Below, piece after piece: positions 9,127-19,595 of a DNA stretch of 64,000 nucleotides. The translations under genes and the position numbers were made by a program. Below the pieces are notes generated by a model, which worked only from the letters and a program-made list of their open reading frames with translations, was not told the DNA's origin and made no database searches. Each line of letters opens with the position of its first letter. Position 1 is the stretch's first letter. The stretch spans positions 1,415,739-1,479,738 of the forward strand of contig NZ_SJPU01000002.1 of assembly GCF_007860105.1 (NCBI RefSeq), written 5' to 3'. The stretch is from Allorhodopirellula heiligendammensis. GTDB taxonomy: Bacteria; Planctomycetota; Planctomycetia; Pirellulales; Pirellulaceae.

Positions 9127-12100
9127 ATGCACCATTTTGAGAATTGCATGAATTTTTATCGAACGCCAACGGTCATCATCGGTGTGGCGTTGGGATGCCT
9201 CGTTGCCGCCATCATGTCCCCCGTCTTAGATGCAGGGGAACTCGTCGACTTCAATCGAGAAGTGCGTACGGTGCTGTCCGACAAGTGTTTCTTGTGTCAC
9301 GGCCCTGACGAGGAGACTCGGGAGGCAGGATTGCGTTTGGATGACCGCGATGAGGCGATTGATTTTGCCGCGATCGTTCCAGGCAGTCCCGAGGAGAGTG
9401 AGCTCATCGCCCGCATCACCAGCGATGATCCCGATCTTGTCATGCCGCCCCCGTCGACGGGTAAGTCGGTCTCGGCTGCCGAAGCGGCAACGCTCCGTCG
9501 TTGGATTGCCCAGGACGCACCGTATGATGCGCACTGGGCGTTCGTCGTTCCCCGCCGACCAGACCTACCGCAGGTCAAGCATACGCAGTGGCCACGAAAT
9601 GAAATTGATTACTTTGTGCTAGCGAGACTGGAAGCTGAATCGCGGACGCCCTCGCCACCGGCGGACCGCGATACGCTGGCGAGAAGGTTGTCGCTCGACC
9701 TCGTGGGACTGCCGCCGAGTTTGGAACAACTTGAACTGCTTTCGGTGGACTCCGCTCAGGACGTTAACGCCTCCGCTCAGGACGTTAACGCCTCCGATGA
9801 GACGATCGGCAATCTGATCGATGAGCTCGTCGAGTCCCCTCATTTCGGTGAACGCTGGGCTCGTTGGTGGCTCGATGCCGCTCGCTATTCGGACTCCGCC
9901 GGGTATGAAAAGGATATGCAGCGATCGGTGTGGTTCTACCGCGACTGGGTCATCGATGCGATGAACCATGACATGCCCTACGATCAATTTGTGATCGAGC
10001 AAATTGCTGGCGATCTGATTTCCGGGGCAACGCAGCGTCAGCGAGTGGCAACGGGCTTCCTACGCAACTCGATGACCAACGAAGAGGGCGGTGCGGATCC
10101 TGAGCAGTTTCGCGTCGAGGGCGTCTTTGATCGTGTTGATGCGATCGGTAAAGCTGTCCTGGGAATCACCACACAGTGTGCCCAGTGTCACACGCACAAG
10201 TACGATCCGATCAGCCACGCTGAGTACTATCAAATGTTTGCGGCCCTCAACGATTTCCATGAGGGCTGCATCTCCGTCTACACTCCTGACCAGGTTCGGC
10301 AGCGAGACAAAACTCTGGACGCAATCCACCAGATCGAAGATCACCTTCGCTCGATCACACCGGATTGGCAATCTCAACTTCAAGATTGGGCGGAATCGAC
10401 GGCCGCTGAACTACCTTCATGGCAGGTCATGAAGCCGGAGGAGGTTCCGTTTCAAGGCCAGAAGTTCCGAGTGCTGCCAGATGGTTCCGTGGTTAGTGAA
10501 AGCTACGCTCCGACCAAGACCAGCGATGATTTTTCGTTAACAACGCATGTCGGCACAATCTCAGCGGTCCGGCTTGAGGCGTTGACGCATCCGCAATTGC
10601 CTCGCGGGGGCCCCGGCCGTAGCATCGATGGAACGGGTGCATTGACGGAGTTTAAACTCAAAATCCAGCCCACGACCAAGAATGCGCCCGCGATCGATGT
10701 GAAGTTTGTCCGGGCGATGTCGGACGTCAATCCGCCCGTAAGTGAGCTGAAACCACAGTATCGCAATAAGGACGCGAGTAACGATCACCGCAAAGTCGGG
10801 CCGATTGAATTCGCATTCGACGGTGATGGCGAGACCGCCTGGACCACCGACTTGGGGCCCGGACGCAGCAACGAATCCCGCCATGCCGTCTTCATCCCCG
10901 AGTCACCGATCGTGATCGACGGCGAGGCCACCCTGACCTTCACGCTGGAGCAAAAGCACGGTGGTTGGAACAGTGACGACAATCAGAATTTTTTGATGGG
11001 GCGATATCGATTCAGTATTACAGATGCGGAAACGGTTCCCGCGTCAGCGCTCAGGACGAATGTCATACCGCTGCTCGCTGTACCGGCGTCGGAGCGTTCC
11101 ATGTCTCAGTGGCACGACCTGTTTTCGCAGTGGCGATTGAGTCAGAAATCCTTTGCGAAGAAAAACGCTGAGATCGATGCGCTTTGGAAGCAGTATCCTG
11201 AAACGACGACGCAGTTGGTCGCCATTTCGACAGAGCAACCCCGCGAGACGTTTGTATTGAGCCGTGGCGACTTTCTCAGTCCAAGCGAAAAAGTTGTTCC
11301 GGACGTACCCGAATTTTTGAACTCGATGCCGGAATCGAATGAGCCTGCTCGGCTGCGGTTCGCTCGCTGGCTTGTCTCCAAAGATTCTCCGACGACACCC
11401 CGGGTGATTGTTAACCGGATTTGGCAAGCCTATTTCGGTCACGGGTTGGTGGCCACGCCGGAAGATTTCGGCTTGCAGTCGTCACCGCCTTCGCACCCGG
11501 AATTACTCGATTTCCTCGCTCGGGAGCTTGTCGATAGCGGTTGGAGCTTGAAGCATGTCCATCGGCTGATTGTGGACTCGGCAACGTATCGCCAGCGTTC
11601 CACGGCTCATCCGCAGGCTTGGCTGGACGATCCCAGGAATGAACTGCTCGCCCGGGGTCCTCGTGTGCGGATCGAGGCGGAAATGGTTCGTGACCTGGCG
11701 CTTTCCGCCAGCGGGCTGCTCAACCTTCAACTCGGTGGTCCGAGTGTCTATCCACCCGCTCCCCGGTTCTTGTTCGAACCACCAACCAGCTATGGACCGA
11801 AAATTTGGGACTTGGACACCGACTCCGAACAATACCGGCGGTCGCTCTATGTGCATCAATACCGTAGTGTCCCCTATCCGCCCCTGCAGGTGTTCGACGC
11901 TCCCAAGGGTGATGCAGCCTGTGTGCGACGCGAGCAAAGCAACACGCCGCTACAGGCGCTCGTGCTGCTCAATGAGCCGCAGTTTGTCGATGCGGCGCGA
12001 GGCTTGGCGGCGCGGACACTGCGCGAGGTGAGTTCCGTAGGGACCACTACTGCAGTGGATCGCACGTGGCTCCAGTCTGCTGATGGTGGAGCGACGAGCA

Positions 12101-12399
12101 CCGATTCACTTGATCGTGACCGGATTGCCTACGCCTTCCGACTCTGCACGAGTCGCCGTCCGGATGCCGACGAGATTGACGTGCTTGAAAAATTACTCAA
12201 TGAGCAGCGGGCTCAACTGCACGATGTACCGAGCGATCGAATCGCAAACGCTGCATTTCAGCAACGTCTGCAGGACATGATCGGTGTTCCTTTGGACCGC
12301 TGCAGGCAATTGACCGGTCAATCGCCCTCGGAGTTGGCAGCCTGGATTGTGGTCAGTCGTGCCCTTTTGAATCTCGATGAAACGATAACCAAATCATGA
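9127..12399 (+). CDS. DUF1549/DUF1553 protein with planctomycete cytochrome c (PSD1-type) domain
   Basis: A 1090-residue exported protein. After a hydrophobic export signal (about residues 10-35) comes a planctomycete cytochrome c domain with heme motif CFLCH at 54-58, then DUF1549 (about 150-370) containing a second CAQCH motif near 351. A middle region of about 300 residues is unassigned, and DUF1553 follows (about 740-1010), with PRVIVNRIWQAYFGHGL. Such proteins pair with DUF1501 proteins across planctomycetes; polysaccharide or sulfated-glycan use has been suggested but the reaction is unknown. The ATG at 9127 has GAGGGG six bases upstream; the open frame extends further back. A 21-base in-frame duplication (SAQDVNA twice) lies at 9751-9792. 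The stop overlaps the start of the next gene by four bases. Confidence 0.92.
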   Translation: MHHFENCMNFYRTPTVIIGVALGCLVAAIMSPVLDAGELVDFNREVRTVLSDKCFLCHGPDEETREAGLRLDDRDEAIDFAAIVPGSPEESELIARITSDDPDLVMPPPSTGKSVSAAEAATLRRWIAQDAPYDAHWAFVVPRRPDLPQVKHTQWPRNEIDYFVLARLEAESRTPSPPADRDTLARRLSLDLVGLPPSLEQLELLSVDSAQDVNASAQDVNASDETIGNLIDELVESPHFGERWARWWLDAARYSDSAGYEKDMQRSVWFYRDWVIDAMNHDMPYDQFVIEQIAGDLISGATQRQRVATGFLRNSMTNEEGGADPEQFRVEGVFDRVDAIGKAVLGITTQCAQCHTHKYDPISHAEYYQMFAALNDFHEGCISVYTPDQVRQRDKTLDAIHQIEDHLRSITPDWQSQLQDWAESTAAELPSWQVMKPEEVPFQGQKFRVLPDGSVVSESYAPTKTSDDFSLTTHVGTISAVRLEALTHPQLPRGGPGRSIDGTGALTEFKLKIQPTTKNAPAIDVKFVRAMSDVNPPVSELKPQYRNKDASNDHRKVGPIEFAFDGDGETAWTTDLGPGRSNESRHAVFIPESPIVIDGEATLTFTLEQKHGGWNSDDNQNFLMGRYRFSITDAETVPASALRTNVIPLLAVPASERSMSQWHDLFSQWRLSQKSFAKKNAEIDALWKQYPETTTQLVAISTEQPRETFVLSRGDFLSPSEKVVPDVPEFLNSMPESNEPARLRFARWLVSKDSPTTPRVIVNRIWQAYFGHGLVATPEDFGLQSSPPSHPELLDFLARELVDSGWSLKHVHRLIVDSATYRQRSTAHPQAWLDDPRNELLARGPRVRIEAEMVRDLALSASGLLNLQLGGPSVYPPAPRFLFEPPTSYGPKIWDLDTDSEQYRRSLYVHQYRSVPYPPLQVFDAPKGDAACVRREQSNTPLQALVLLNEPQFVDAARGLAARTLREVSSVGTTTAVDRTWLQSADGGATSTDSLDRDRIAYAFRLCTSRRPDADEIDVLEKLLNEQRAQLHDVPSDRIANAAFQQRLQDMIGVPLDRCRQLTGQSPSELAAWIVVSRALLNLDETITKS

Positions 12400-13850
12400 A
12401 TCAGAATATCTTCACGAATCGCTTGGAGCAGCGTACACGCTTGGCTCGTCGCGACTGGTTGTTGGCACAATGCGGCATCGGTCTAGGCCACATCGCCCTG
12501 ACAACCCTACTTGCTGAGGCGGGATACGCTGCCGAGGTAGACGACCGAGCATCGCAGGCAGTCGATCCCTTGGCGGTCAAGCCACCACATTTTCCGGCCA
12601 AGATTAAGAATGTAATTTTGCTGTTCATGGGCGGTGGTCCCAGCCAGTTCGAGATGTTTGATTACAAACCGCACCTTGCGAAGCTCGATGGCACATTGCC
12701 GCCCGCCGATCTACTCGATGGCTACCGGGCCGCTTTCATCAACCCCCATTCCAAACTGCTCGGCCCAAAGTTTGGATTTGCCAAACACGGTCAAGCGGGC
12801 ACAGAGGTCAGCGAGCTATTGCCCTATACCGCTGGCGTGATCGACGACATCTGTTTGATTCGTTCCATGAAAACAGACGCCTTCAACCACGCACCAGCTC
12901 AATTGATGATGAGCACCGGTTCGCAGCAGTTCGGCCGGCCGAGCATGGGCTCGTGGCTGACCTATGGGCTCGGTAGCGAGACCAAAGACCTGCCTGCCTA
13001 CGTCGTCTTCAACAGTGGCCAGAAAGGACCCAGCGCTGGGGCGGGCAATTGGAATTCGGGATTCCTGCCGACAACCTACTCGGGCGTTGAATTTCGGAGC
13101 AGCGGCGACCCCGTGCTGTACCTATCCAATCCCCCAGGCATGAACAACCAGACGCAAGCCAGCACGCTGGCGGCGGTCAACGAACTTAACCGTAAGCGAC
13201 TCGATGTGGTCGGCGACCCGGAGATTGCCACTCGTGTTAATTCATACGAGATGGCATTCCGGATGCAAGCAAGTGCACCGGAGGCGATGAATCTCGACGA
13301 TGAATCTGCGGAGATGCTGAGCTTGTATGGCGCGAAACCTGGTGAAAAATCCTTTGCCAACAACTGCTTGCTGGCGCGGCGATTGGTTCAGCGTGGAGTT
13401 CGCTTTGTACAGTTGTTCCATGAATCCTGGGATCAACACGGGGGGCTCAAGTCAGGGCTGACCAAGAATTGCCAAGATACCGATCAAGCCTGTGCGGCCT
13501 TGGTGAAGGATCTCAAGCAGCAGGGGATGCTGGAGGAGACACTCGTGATCTGGGGAGGCGAGTTTGGTCGGACACCGATGGTTCAAGGCGGCAATGACGG
13601 CCGTGACCATCACCCCAACTCATTTTCAATGTGGATGGCTGGTGGTGGTTTGAAACCAGGGATGGTTTACGGCAGCACCGATGATCTCGGATTTGACGTG
13701 GCCGAAAATCCCGTGCATGTCCACGACCTTCACGCGACGATCTTGCATCTGTTAGGTTTCAACCACAAACGGTTGACCTACCGTTTCCAAGGCCGCGACT
13801 TCCGGCTCACCGACGTACACGGAGAGGTGGTGCAAGGAATTCTAGCATAG
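12396..13850 (+). CDS. DUF1501 protein (alkaline phosphatase/sulfatase-like superfamily)
   Basis: A 484-residue protein with an N-terminal twin-arginine-like signal (ARRDWLLAQ plus a hydrophobic stretch), suggesting export in a folded state. The DUF1501 core shows LLFMGGGPSQFEMFDYKP and WGGEFGRTPMVQGGNDGRDHHP, where Asp and His residues could hold metals as in the phosphatase/sulfatase superfamily. The activity is unproven. Start and stop of the neighbour overlap as ATGA, so translation is probably coupled to the DUF1549/1553 protein, the usual partner in planctomycetes. A hairpin follows the stop. Confidence 0.92.
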   Translation: MNQNIFTNRLEQRTRLARRDWLLAQCGIGLGHIALTTLLAEAGYAAEVDDRASQAVDPLAVKPPHFPAKIKNVILLFMGGGPSQFEMFDYKPHLAKLDGTLPPADLLDGYRAAFINPHSKLLGPKFGFAKHGQAGTEVSELLPYTAGVIDDICLIRSMKTDAFNHAPAQLMMSTGSQQFGRPSMGSWLTYGLGSETKDLPAYVVFNSGQKGPSAGAGNWNSGFLPTTYSGVEFRSSGDPVLYLSNPPGMNNQTQASTLAAVNELNRKRLDVVGDPEIATRVNSYEMAFRMQASAPEAMNLDDESAEMLSLYGAKPGEKSFANNCLLARRLVQRGVRFVQLFHESWDQHGGLKSGLTKNCQDTDQACAALVKDLKQQGMLEETLVIWGGEFGRTPMVQGGNDGRDHHPNSFSMWMAGGGLKPGMVYGSTDDLGFDVAENPVHVHDLHATILHLLGFNHKRLTYRFQGRDFRLTDVHGEVVQGILA

Positions 13851-13856
13851 GGCGAT

Positions 13857-13876
13857 GTGCTCGATGCAGAGCACAC
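13857..13876. terminator. Hairpin between convergent genes
   Basis: TGTGCTC (13857-13863), a six-base loop and GAGCACA (13870-13876) form a perfect 7-bp stem just after the DUF1501 stop and before the end of the convergent UDP-glucose dehydrogenase gene. There is no clear T-run, so termination in either direction is an inference from position. Confidence 0.4.
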
Positions 13877-13902
13877 TACCGTTCATCAGGCTGGTCTGAC
13901 GC

Positions 13903-15339
13903 TTAGCTTGAGAAGCCGATGCCGTGGTAATCAAAACCATGTTCGGAGAGTGGCAGGTCTTTCAATAGATTTCGGCCATCGAATAGGAATGCCGGCTTCT
14001 TCATGTTGTCATGAATCTGCTGGAAATTCGCGTTGGTAAATTCATCCCATTCGGTCAGGACCGCGATAGCGTGAGCATCGCGTGAGGCGGTATCGACATC
14101 CGATACAATCTCGACGTTTTCAGCAAGTAGTTTCGTCGACGTCGCGTTGAGTTCAGCGTCGCCATTACGCATCGCATCGGCCAGCTCGCGACGAATGTGC
14201 TCGGGGCTGACCCGGGGATCGTAGATACTGAGCTTCGCGCGTTCTCGCAGCAGATCGCGACATACGTAGATGGCCGCTGACTCGCGAGTGTCGTTGGTGT
14301 CCTTTTTAAATGCAAAGCCCCAGATCGCGATCTTCTTGTCCGACACGGTATTGAAGAGTGTGCGGACAATCCGCGTGACGAAGCGACTCTTCTGATAGTC
14401 GTTCATCTTCACGACCTGTTCCCAATACTCAGCTACCTCGGGCAAGCGGAAGTATTCGCAAAGGTAGACGAGATTGAGGATGTCTTTTTGAAAACACGAG
14501 CCTCCGAAACCGACCGAAGACTTCAGGAATTTGGGGCCGATCCGGGAATCCATGCCAATCGCGGTGGCGACTTCGTCCACATCCGCTTCGGTCGCTTCAC
14601 AGAGTGCCGAGATGGAATTGATGGACGACACACGCTGGGCCAAAAACGCATTGGCGGTGAGTTTGGAGAGTTCACTGCTCCACAAATTGGTGGTCAGCAA
14701 TCGCTCTTTCGGGACCCAGTTGGCGTAGACATCCACGAGTGCGTCAATCGCAGCTTGGCTTTCACCCCCGATCAGGACGCGATCAGGTAAGAGCAGATCT
14801 TCCACTGCGGTGCCTTCGGCGAGGAATTCGGGGTTGCTTAATACGTCAAACGTAGCCCCGGTCGAGACGCCTCCCAGAATTGTTTTAATCGCTTGGGCGG
14901 TGCGCACAGGCAAAGTTGATTTTTCAACGACGATCTTGTGGCCGCGGGCGACTTCGGCGATTTTGCGAGCGCACTTCTCAATGAATTCCAGGTTCGCCGC
15001 TCGACCGGCTCCGACCCCGAAATGCTTGGTCGGCGTATTGACCGAAATGAAGATCATTTGGGATTCAGCGATGGCCTCGTCGACTTCGGTCGAAAAGAAC
15101 AGGTTTCGTCCTCGGCACTCACTGACCACCTCTTGCAAGCCCGGTTCATAGATCGGCAGCGTGTCGCTATTCCACTGGGCAATTCTCGCCGCATTGATAT
15201 CGACGACGCGGACTTCGATGTGAGGGCACTGTTTGGCAATCATTGCCATCGTAGGCCCGCCGACATATCCCGCACCAATGCAACAAATCTTGCGGATAGG
15301 TTGGACCGTGGCGATGGTTTGTTGAGCTGGGGTGGTCAT
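13903..15339 (-). CDS. ugd: UDP-glucose 6-dehydrogenase
   Basis: A 478-residue enzyme that oxidises UDP-glucose to UDP-glucuronate with two NAD+. The N-terminal Rossmann motif [12 protein letters not shown], the NAEFLAEG-like segment [15 protein letters not shown] and the catalytic Cys282 in [11 protein letters not shown] are all present. [16 protein letters not shown] belongs to the C-terminal domain. The length and PTMAMIA/DIN pattern are closer to the animal-type UGDH (about 470-490 residues) than to the shorter E. coli Ugd (388). The product feeds exopolysaccharide and glycan synthesis. It sits alone, in the same direction as the FtsK-like gene upstream, with 108 bases between. Confidence 0.93.
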   Translation of the reverse strand: MTTPAQQTIATVQPIRKICCIGAGYVGGPTMAMIAKQCPHIEVRVVDINAARIAQWNSDTLPIYEPGLQEVVSECRGRNLFFSTEVDEAIAESQMIFISVNTPTKHFGVGAGRAANLEFIEKCARKIAEVARGHKIVVEKSTLPVRTAQAIKTILGGVSTGATFDVLSNPEFLAEGTAVEDLLLPDRVLIGGESQAAIDALVDVYANWVPKERLLTTNLWSSELSKLTANAFLAQRVSSINSISALCEATEADVDEVATAIGMDSRIGPKFLKSSVGFGGSCFQKDILNLVYLCEYFRLPEVAEYWEQVVKMNDYQKSRFVTRIVRTLFNTVSDKKIAIWGFAFKKDTNDTRESAAIYVCRDLLRERAKLSIYDPRVSPEHIRRELADAMRNGDAELNATSTKLLAENVEIVSDVDTASRDAHAIAVLTEWDEFTNANFQQIHDNMKKPAFLFDGRNLLKDLPLSEHGFDYHGIGFSS

Positions 15340-15447
15340 GGGGCGGCTCAGGAGGGCGTGGTAGGTTCAAGGGTATTGGCGGTGAATGTAATGCCTGAGC
15401 GGGGGCACGTCGAACCGGGAAACACGCAGAGGGGGCGAAGGGGGCGG

Positions 15448-18400
15448 TCAGGGGGCCTGAAGGGCGTTCATCTCGTCCAGCGTGGGTGGGTCACAGATGC
15501 GGAACTTGGTCGTCCGACCATCGGCATCGTCATAGAGAATCATGGTGGCGGGTGAGAGTTCCGATGCCACGGGCGAATCGATTAGCAGCGAAGAGTCAGC
15601 GGCATTGATGGGGCCGATCAAACGTAATTCCAAGTCATTCTGACTTTGCCTGGGCAGCCACCGTGTGAAGACTTCGGCCGACGGCAGTGTCACGATCACA
15701 AACACGCCGACCGTCGGGCCGTCTCGGAGGAGGGTTTGGAAGGCTTTGCTGCCGCTTTGCTTGTGGGATGCGTCGAGCGAGAAGTCGAGTGATTCACTCT
15801 GCCTCAGATCTCGTAGGCGGTCCAGAGCGTCAATGACGACGAGCATCGTGGCTCCATCGTCTGCAGCTGTCTCCGGCTCAGCGACTGGTGGAGCGGCACC
15901 GGAGTCGTCATTAGCTGTCGATTGTCCATCGAGGTCGTTCGTGGGGGCGTCTAATGAAAACGAGCCCACGAAACGATCGTGATCGGATGAGGTTGTCGGT
16001 GCGGATTCGATTTCGCGTCCAGATTCTGTGGCAATTCTAGCTTCGACAACCTTGGCCAGCGCGATCATCTTCGCTGCGCTATCACGGTGGCGAACGATCT
16101 GAGCGGGGATCCCCGTTGTGCTGAGCCAGTCCGCGATTGACGGCCCATCATCGGCACGAGAGCCATCGAACAAGACGATCGACAGAGCGGGTGTGTGTGC
16201 GACGGCGGACGCGATGAATGTCGAGAGAATGCTAACTCGCATTTTGGGTGGCGCGACCACGACTGCGCTCCGGCCGGTATCGGACTGGAAGCGGAGCGTT
16301 GTGGGCGGACCGAGCTCAACGGCTTCGCCCAGCAACCCAGCGACCTTGTCGGCGGCGCTGAGCGATGCCATCGCCGCTCGAGCGAGCGCGGCGGTGAACT
16401 GGCTCGGGCGATTGCCTTCAAAGACAATCGATGGTCCGAGTGATCGGCCGAAGGCAACGTCGCGGGTTGCAATTTCTTCCAGCATCGCGGCGTGCTCTTG
16501 GGGCCCCAACCACGCGACTTGGAAAGGATGATTGCCCTCGAGTAAGCCGCTGGCGTCGTTGTAAATCGCTTCACCGGGACGCGACAGTAGTCTGGCCGCA
16601 GTGTTATCGTCGGCCAGGATCATCGCGGCATCAGCCTCGCTGCACTGCATCGCCACACGTACCGCCATCTGCCCGAGAGTCGCGCGAGGCAGACTATTGG
16701 CACCTGCGAGCGATTGGCTGCTTAGGACCACGTGGATACCGAACGACCGTCCTTGGCGAACCAATCGGTCCAGGAGCGCCGTGCAGTCCGCCGCCAGCGA
16801 ATCATCTCGGGTGAACAGCTCTTGGAATTCATCGATCACCAGCATGATGCGCGGCATGCTTTGGGCGGGTTGTCGAGCGCGGAACTCCCCGAGTTCTTGA
16901 ACTCCGGCGACACGGAAAGCTTCCCCACGCGAGGCCAGTTCGGCGTCGAGACGTTGCAGCACGCTGCGGCCAAATTCACGTTCGCTCTCGATGCCGATCA
17001 CGCGGGCATGGGGCAGGCCCCTGTCAGCATAGACTTTGAACTCGACGCCCTTTTTGAAATCGAGCAGATAGAACTGAAGTTGATCGGGTGTGTACTGGGC
17101 GGCTCCAGCGGTGATGATGCTGTGCAGCAGCGTGCTCTTGCCTGATCCGGTTTTACCGGCAATCAGGACATGCTGGCGAACACCTTCGCCGAGTAACAGG
17201 CGGCGGGTGCGGCCGGCCCCTTGGCTGCCGATCGTGATCGCGACTCCCTCATCGGTCGAGCCGGTTTCGTCACCAGTGGGAACATGCCCTCCAGGCAGTA
17301 GGGATTCCAATTCGACGACGACGCGGGCTGCCTCGAGCGAGCCTCTGCCAATGCGGCGAATTAAAGGTTCGCGGTCCTCGGCAGGCGGTGGCGGGGCTGG
17401 CCAAAAATCCAGATCATCGATCCCTTCGGAATCGCAGTGCCACTGATCGTCGCGGTATTCGAGTCGGAGCAGCTTGTCGCTGTCGATGGGCGGCATGTCC
17501 GCTGGCCAGGTTTTGCCTTGCTCAATTACGAGAATCACAAAGACGCCGCACCGCGTGCCGCTCTGGATCAGCGATTTCAGGTGCATGTAAGACTCACGCG
17601 ATAAACCGTCGGGAAAACCGACCGCCGCGATCGCGTGATAGGGCTCGGCGAGCGAGCCAGCGACTTCGTTGTAGTCTTCGATACGCTCGAATCGATCTCG
17701 CAAACTCGCCTGCAAGACGTTCTCGACATGATGTGTCAGCTCGGTCAGACGCTGCGTGATTTTGTCGCTGGTGGTCCATACTCGGTGATGAATCAGCGAA
17801 GGATCGTGGTCTGCTAACGCCATGAAGCTAGCAAAGTGTTGCCCCCGGCTATTGGCATCAATCAGGGTCACCTTGGCTCGACCGGGCGCGGCGGTGCTGA
17901 GCAATCGCCAGAGCACCTGGTGGGCGATGGCGATTCCTTCGTCGAGCTGTTGTGGTGGCACTTCGATGAGTACGCCTGAATGACAGCGGCGATGAATCAC
18001 CAGCGGCATCGTTTCCGGGATATTGATCTTCGACAGAATATCGGCTTCGCTGGGGGCATCGCCTTGATGAGTGTAGCCCAACGCATCATCGAATCTGGTT
18101 TTGAGCCGTTGGCCCAAGCGGAGTTGCCCGAGTGGCAGAAAATCGATCGCGCCGAGAGTGTCCGCGGGAGACGTCACGACGTGTTCCCAAGGGGGGAAGC
18201 GGCATTGAACCAAGTCGGTTGCCGCTTGGATTCGGTTCATCCCGCGCCGCAGGCCTGATTCCAAACGTGCTGACAGCGACGCGAGCGTATGTTGGTGCTG
18301 TTGTTGCGTTCGAGCGAGTGTTTGATCGGCTGCCTCGTTGCTTTGATGCAAGGTTTGGGTGATCGTCGTCGCGATCGAGTCAGCACGCTCCCGCATGGTT

Positions 18401-19524
18401 CGCTGCAGGGTCGCGAAACCGCTGCGGAACTGCGCGTCGATACGATCGACCTGGGCTTGAAGCTTGCTCTGCTCGGCCTTCTGCGCGATATCGAGTTTTT
18501 GCTGCATGTCGGCGATCTGGTCGCGTTTCCAGCGTTCTGCTTCTGCCAGGTGCGCTTGACGTCGATCTCGGAGTTCTTGAGCTGCGTGCTCGGCATGTCG
18601 TTTGGAAATCCCACGAGCTCGATCTGCGGCGATCTCGGCGGTGTGACGAATTCGTTCGGCGAGCGGGTGCAGCCTCCGCGTCATCTTGCGGAGGGGAAAC
18701 AGGAGAGCCGCATAGATCAAAAAACCCAACGTGCCAGCCACTGCGACCAAGCCCAGTAACCACCAAATCAGCGGTTGGGGTCTGACCGCTAGCATGATGA
18801 ACCCGCCGATGGTGATAAACATCGCTACTGCACCGGGCAGATAGAACGAATCGACGACCTTGGATGCAAATCCGCTTTGCATATCCACTGTCACGGCTTT
18901 GATACGCCGGTTTTGCCGCGCGATCAGATCGACAGCGTCACGTACGGTTTCCGGTTCGGACTCGTTGAACTCCTCGTAGGGATTCTTGGGGAACGTGACA
19001 TCGAGTAGTCGATCGAGTCTGCGGACGGTCAGTGCGCGAGACCATTCCAGATCTTTGTTGCCCGCCGTGAGCGCCTCATCGAGAAGTTGTGAATCGGCAG
19101 CCTGTTGCTTCTTGGGCTGGATTTTACGCTGTTTGTATTGATGTTCGATCGCAATCAGGCGCTTTTCATACTTGCCTTGGATCACCGTGGTTTGGTCGGT
19201 AGACGCCTTGCGGTACTTGATCCGCGTCCGCAGCAACTGGTCGCGGGTTTGGATCGAAGCGGTTTCATAGGCAATAATTGCCTTTTCCTGCTCGTCATCC
19301 CACTGCCGGAGGGTGCTTTGGCGGTCCTGCAGGCAGTTCAACTTGACGGTAGCGAGCTGTTCGGCGAGTTGCCGCTCGAGGTCGGTGTGATGAGCTGATT
19401 GATCCGTCAGCAACCGGCGGTGTTCCGTCCGCGAGTCGGACACCCTGCCGACAAATCCATCGATCAATCGCCGCTGTCGAGCGGGATCAAACAGGAATAC
19501 GGGGGCGACGGATGAATCTTTCAT
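15448..19524 (-). CDS. Coiled-coil, membrane-anchored FtsK/SpoIIIE-type ATPase
   Basis: About 1358 residues. An N-terminal coiled coil (about 20-170) precedes two membrane segments (about 226-275), then a second long Arg/Glu/Gln-rich coiled coil (about 285-440). The FtsK/SpoIIIE motor has Walker A GKTGSGKST near 786 and Walker B IMLVIDEFQELF near 892. A third, degenerate P-loop-like region follows to the end. The motor family pumps DNA or, in EssC relatives, exports proteins; no FtsK gamma domain or FHA domains were seen, so it is neither a normal FtsK nor a standard EssC. I took the ATG at 19524; the frame extends upstream to 19821 but would overlap the divergent gene. A Ser/Thr/Asp-rich insert lies near 1150-1220. 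Confidence 0.82.
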   Translation of the reverse strand: MKDSSVAPVFLFDPARQRRLIDGFVGRVSDSRTEHRRLLTDQSAHHTDLERQLAEQLATVKLNCLQDRQSTLRQWDDEQEKAIIAYETASIQTRDQLLRTRIKYRKASTDQTTVIQGKYEKRLIAIEHQYKQRKIQPKKQQAADSQLLDEALTAGNKDLEWSRALTVRRLDRLLDVTFPKNPYEEFNESEPETVRDAVDLIARQNRRIKAVTVDMQSGFASKVVDSFYLPGAVAMFITIGGFIMLAVRPQPLIWWLLGLVAVAGTLGFLIYAALLFPLRKMTRRLHPLAERIRHTAEIAADRARGISKRHAEHAAQELRDRRQAHLAEAERWKRDQIADMQQKLDIAQKAEQSKLQAQVDRIDAQFRSGFATLQRTMRERADSIATTITQTLHQSNEAADQTLARTQQQHQHTLASLSARLESGLRRGMNRIQAATDLVQCRFPPWEHVVTSPADTLGAIDFLPLGQLRLGQRLKTRFDDALGYTHQGDAPSEADILSKINIPETMPLVIHRRCHSGVLIEVPPQQLDEGIAIAHQVLWRLLSTAAPGRAKVTLIDANSRGQHFASFMALADHDPSLIHHRVWTTSDKITQRLTELTHHVENVLQASLRDRFERIEDYNEVAGSLAEPYHAIAAVGFPDGLSRESYMHLKSLIQSGTRCGVFVILVIEQGKTWPADMPPIDSDKLLRLEYRDDQWHCDSEGIDDLDFWPAPPPPAEDREPLIRRIGRGSLEAARVVVELESLLPGGHVPTGDETGSTDEGVAITIGSQGAGRTRRLLLGEGVRQHVLIAGKTGSGKSTLLHSIITAGAAQYTPDQLQFYLLDFKKGVEFKVYADRGLPHARVIGIESEREFGRSVLQRLDAELASRGEAFRVAGVQELGEFRARQPAQSMPRIMLVIDEFQELFTRDDSLAADCTALLDRLVRQGRSFGIHVVLSSQSLAGANSLPRATLGQMAVRVAMQCSEADAAMILADDNTAARLLSRPGEAIYNDASGLLEGNHPFQVAWLGPQEHAAMLEEIATRDVAFGRSLGPSIVFEGNRPSQFTAALARAAMASLSAADKVAGLLGEAVELGPPTTLRFQSDTGRSAVVVAPPKMRVSILSTFIASAVAHTPALSIVLFDGSRADDGPSIADWLSTTGIPAQIVRHRDSAAKMIALAKVVEARIATESGREIESAPTTSSDHDRFVGSFSLDAPTNDLDGQSTANDDSGAAPPVAEPETAADDGATMLVVIDALDRLRDLRQSESLDFSLDASHKQSGSKAFQTLLRDGPTVGVFVIVTLPSAEVFTRWLPRQSQNDLELRLIGPINAADSSLLIDSPVASELSPATMILYDDADGRTTKFRICDPPTLDEMNALQAP

Positions 19525-19595
19525 AACATGCGATTCTAACGGACAGCTAATCCCCGAGGGGGCGTGGCTATCGCAGCGGGCGAAAATTTCGCACA

